DNA of 40,261 nucleotides from Candidatus Omnitrophota bacterium. Lineage in GTDB: Bacteria; Omnitrophota; Gorgyraeia; Aquiviventales; Aquiviventaceae. Made by a program: the position numbers and the translations under genes. Below, piece after piece: positions 38,376 through 40,261 of this stretch (positions within the stretch are counted from its first letter, which is position 1; every line of letters begins with the position of its first letter). Below the pieces are notes generated by a model that saw nothing but the letters and a program-made list of their open reading frames with translations, did not search any database and was not told the DNA's origin. The DNA lies in the NCBI GenBank assembly GCA_016206675.1, contig JACQRD010000080.1, positions 1-40,261 of the forward strand. The letters run 5' to 3'.

Positions 38376-39252
38376 CCCGCACCTCCGCTGCGGTCTGAAC
38401 GGTCTCAATGCGCCACGAGGCCGGCGCCTGCTCGCTCAGCTGCCGTGCCACCCGACGGGCGTGAGCCGTGTTCCGACAGACGCCGAACACCGCCGGCCCG
38501 CTGCCGGAGAGACGACTGGCGAGGCAACCCTGCGAGATCAATGCCGACTGAATCGTGCGAATGACGGGACAACGCCGGATCGCTTCGGGCTCCAAATCGT
38601 TCCACATCCCTGAAGCGAGCTCGCCGAGCGAGCCGTTGCGTAAGGCGTGTTCTACTATGCTACTGGAGGGCTTCGACGCTGTCAAGCTGAATTGAGCACC
38701 TGCAAAAACCTCGCTTGTCGAAAGGCGCGCATCCGGCACCACCAGCACATGCGCCAGGCGAGGCGCGGCAGCGATGGGACGGCAGATGTCCCCCCGCCCT
38801 GTCCCGACGACATAGGGCGCATTATAGAGGAAGCATGGTACATCAGCCCCTAATTGAGCAGCTAACCCGACAAGCGTCTGGTGATCGAGCTTCAATTCCC
38901 ACAACGCATTCAGTCCGAGGAGGGCGGTGGCGGCATCCGAGGAGCCTCCCCCCAGCCCGGCGGCAATGGGGATGCGCTTGGCCAGATGGACGGCCGCACC
39001 AGGTCGGCTGCCTGCAGCGCGCTGCAGCAGGCGGGCGGCTTTCATGATGAGGTTGTCTTCCCCGCAGGAGAGCGTGGGATCGCTGCACGTCAGTTCGATG
39101 CCGCTGGGACGCGGCTCGAGGACCAGCTCGTCGGTGAGGTCGATCCACTCGAAGATCGTCTCCAGCTCATGATAGCCGTCCGGCCGCTTGCCGACGACAC
39201 GGAGATAGAGATTGAGTTTGGCGGGCGCCGCCACGCGCAGAGAAGAAGCCAT
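38314..39252 (-). CDS. ispE: 4-diphosphocytidyl-2-C-methyl-D-erythritol kinase
   Basis: 312 residues from the ATG at 39252 (MASSLRVAAPAKLNLYLRV). A GHMP kinase: the ATP-binding motif PIAAGLGGGSSDAATALLGLN lies near residue 95 and the C-terminal SRLSGSGPAVFGV motif near 265. IspE phosphorylates CDP-ME in the MEP isoprenoid pathway, as IspH acts at its end. The C-terminal tail beyond about residue 285 is Arg/Gly-rich and overlaps spoVG. In-frame codons further upstream come from the repeat at 39260-39292 and are disregarded. Confidence 0.93.
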   Translation of the reverse strand: MASSLRVAAPAKLNLYLRVVGKRPDGYHELETIFEWIDLTDELVLEPRPSGIELTCSDPTLSCGEDNLIMKAARLLQRAAGSRPGAAVHLAKRIPIAAGLGGGSSDAATALLGLNALWELKLDHQTLVGLAAQLGADVPCFLYNAPYVVGTGRGDICRPIAAAPRLAHVLVVPDARLSTSEVFAGAQFSLTASKPSSSIVEHALRNGSLGELASGMWNDLEPEAIRRCPVIRTIQSALISQGCLASRLSGSGPAVFGVCRNTAHARRVARQLSEQAPASWRIETVQTAAEVRDGGHRRSGRTARAGRTDGRG

Positions 39253-39259
39253 CTGGGTT

Positions 39260-39292
39260 AGCACACAGCACTCAGCAATCAGCACACAGCAA
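39260..39292. repeat. Single heptamer arm AGCACAC near ispE (element R17)
   Basis: AGCACAC AGCACTC AGCAATC AGCACAC AGCA: five units of about 7 nt of the same word family as R3, R4, R7 and R13, but no complementary arm is seen in the rest of the gap. It may be a half-element. Confidence 0.7.
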
Positions 39293-39331
39293 CTGCGGAC
39301 TGCCGCCTCAATCCGTCACGCCGAGCGGCGG

Positions 39332-40261
39332 CTAGGTGGCGGCTTGCTGCTTAAAGCGGAGGACGTCTTTGGCGGCCTTGGCGATGTCGTCGGGCATGAG
39401 ATGGAAGGCCTGAAACAGCTGCGCCGGATCGCCGGAGGTGCCGAAGCGATCCTGCACCCCCACGAAGCGCATCGGCACCGGGCACTCCTGCACCACCACC
39501 TCGGCGACCGCCCCGCCGAGGCCGCCGATGACCGTGTGCTCCTCGGCGGTGACGATCGCGCCGGTCTCTTTCGCGGCGCAGATGATGACCGGCCGGTCGA
39601 TGGGCTTGAGCGTGTGCAGATTGATGATGCGGGCCTGAAGGCCTTCCTTGGCGAGCAGCTCGGCGGCCTTCAGCGCCTGGTTGACCATGGCCCCGCAGGC
39701 GATGATCGCCACGTCATCCCCGCTGCGCAGCACGTTGGCCCGGCTGATGTGAAACGGATCGGACTCCTTGGTAATCGCCGGCACCGGCGCGCGGCCCAGC
39801 CGCAGATAGACCGGCCCGGGGTAGCTCGCACTGGCGATCGCCGCCTTTTTCGCTTCGACCGCATCGCACGGCACCACTACCGTCATGTGCGGCAGCGAGC
39901 GCAGCACGGTGAACTCTTCCAGCGCCTCCGCGGTGGCCCCGTCCGCGCCGACGGAAAGGCCGCCGTGCGAGCCGACGATTTTGACGTTGAGTTGCTGGTA
40001 GCAGACGGCCAGGCGCAGCTGTTCGAGCGTTTTGCCCGTGACGAACTGCGAGAAGGAACAGGCGAAGGGGATCTTGCCGGCGATCGCCAGCCCGGCGGCC
40101 GTGCCGATCATGTCCTGCTCGGCGATGCCGACGGAGAAAAACCGTTCGGGGTATGCCTTCTTGAACCAGATCGCCCGCGCCGAGTCCTCGAGATCGCCGG
40201 AGAGGGCCACCACCTCGGGGTTGGTGTTGCCAAGCTCCAACAAGCCTTCGCCGAATCCGTC
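39332..40261 (-). CDS. Transketolase C-terminal subunit (pyrimidine-binding half), 5' end outside window
   Basis: 310 codons are visible and the frame is open to the window edge, beginning DGFGEGLLELG, so only a few N-terminal residues are missing. It is the C-terminal half of a split transketolase: FFSVGIAEQDMIGTAAGLAIAGK (the Glu that activates thiamine diphosphate), SHGGLSVGADGATAEALEEF, VYLRLGRAPVP, and the C-terminal HTVIGGLGGAVAEVV and FGTSGDPAQLFQAFHL. The N-terminal subunit is expected in the next gene upstream (to the right). Transketolase moves two-carbon units in the pentose phosphate pathway. A TTG at 40243 could be misread as a start. Confidence 0.93.
   Translation of the reverse strand, partial: DGFGEGLLELGNTNPEVVALSGDLEDSARAIWFKKAYPERFFSVGIAEQDMIGTAAGLAIAGKIPFACSFSQFVTGKTLEQLRLAVCYQQLNVKIVGSHGGLSVGADGATAEALEEFTVLRSLPHMTVVVPCDAVEAKKAAIASASYPGPVYLRLGRAPVPAITKESDPFHISRANVLRSGDDVAIIACGAMVNQALKAAELLAKEGLQARIINLHTLKPIDRPVIICAAKETGAIVTAEEHTVIGGLGGAVAEVVVQECPVPMRFVGVQDRFGTSGDPAQLFQAFHLMPDDIAKAAKDVLRFKQQAAT

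Noticed and set aside
39253..39285. An N-terminal extension of IspE (MLIAECCVLTQ)
   Set aside because: It is made by the AGCACAC repeat arm; IspE is cytosolic and its family start is at 39252. It is not a signal peptide.

Overview
The window is a GC-rich stretch of a chromosome from a bacterium with two membranes. It encodes lipid A enzymes (an LpxC-FabZ fusion, LpxA, LpxI), BamA and an OmpH/Skp chaperone, together with SpoVG, a non-mevalonate isoprenoid pathway (IspH, IspE) and type IV pilin-like proteins. The LpxC-FabZ fusion, the SpoVG and the gene neighbourhoods suggest an uncultured lineage, perhaps in or near the PVC superphylum / Omnitrophota. That placement is inference; there is no rRNA here to test it.

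Layout. 1-879: partial ATP-grasp-like gene, minus strand. 1095-7772: plus-strand cluster of tldD, tldE, two exported proteins (PHP phosphoesterase-like and alpha/beta hydrolase), ispH and yjbQ. 7792-9602: PilX-like pilus protein under a cyclic-di-GMP-I (GEMM) riboswitch. 9603-13598: minus-strand C45-type acyltransferase/peptidase, ceramidase-like hydrolase and CCA-adding-type nucleotidyltransferase. 13669-16127: TPR protein, nuclease, thiamine-binding-type protein and Ste24-like protease. 16124-19254: glpK-glpD. 19397-20783: a pilin between two paralogous two-TM HAMP proteins. 20856-23666: inositol monophosphatase, 23S rRNA uracil methyltransferase and rhomboid. 23970-29998: lipid A and outer-membrane assembly genes (lpxI, lpxA, lpxC-fabZ, ompH, bamA). 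30009-39252: a long minus-strand housekeeping run (dnaB, rplI, rpsR, ssb, rpsF, pth, rplY, prs, glmU, tRNA-Gln, an HTH/homing-endonuclease-like gene, spoVG, ispE). 39332-40261: transketolase C-terminal subunit, cut by the window edge.

The most unusual feature is not a gene. Seventeen gene junctions carry short elements built from degenerate tandem words of about 7 nt. Nearly all are arranged as imperfect palindromes (left arm, short loop, complementary right arm). About eight word families are visible, and the elements begin or end within a few bases of start and stop codons. One family (CTGTSTG / CASACAG) lies at the 5' end of five genes for exported proteins and directly encodes their signal peptides: the polar arm gives the n-region (QHTAHS, QQTADS) and the complementary arm gives the hydrophobic core (LLSAVCCLLSA). 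Because 7 mod 3 = 1, a 7-nt repeat gives the same cyclic heptapeptide in every frame, so this palindrome is a frame-independent, ready-made secretion signal. Unrelated proteins (OmpH, a PHP protein, an alpha/beta hydrolase, a C45 enzyme) therefore share nearly identical signal peptides.

Other notable points: several genes have a -10-like box 6-7 nt upstream of the start codon (possible leaderless mRNAs); GlmU has a histone-H1-like basic tail; SpoVG contains an inserted zinc ribbon; the CCA-type enzyme has Asn in place of a catalytic Asp; and an HTH ORF reads through the whole tRNA-Gln gene.
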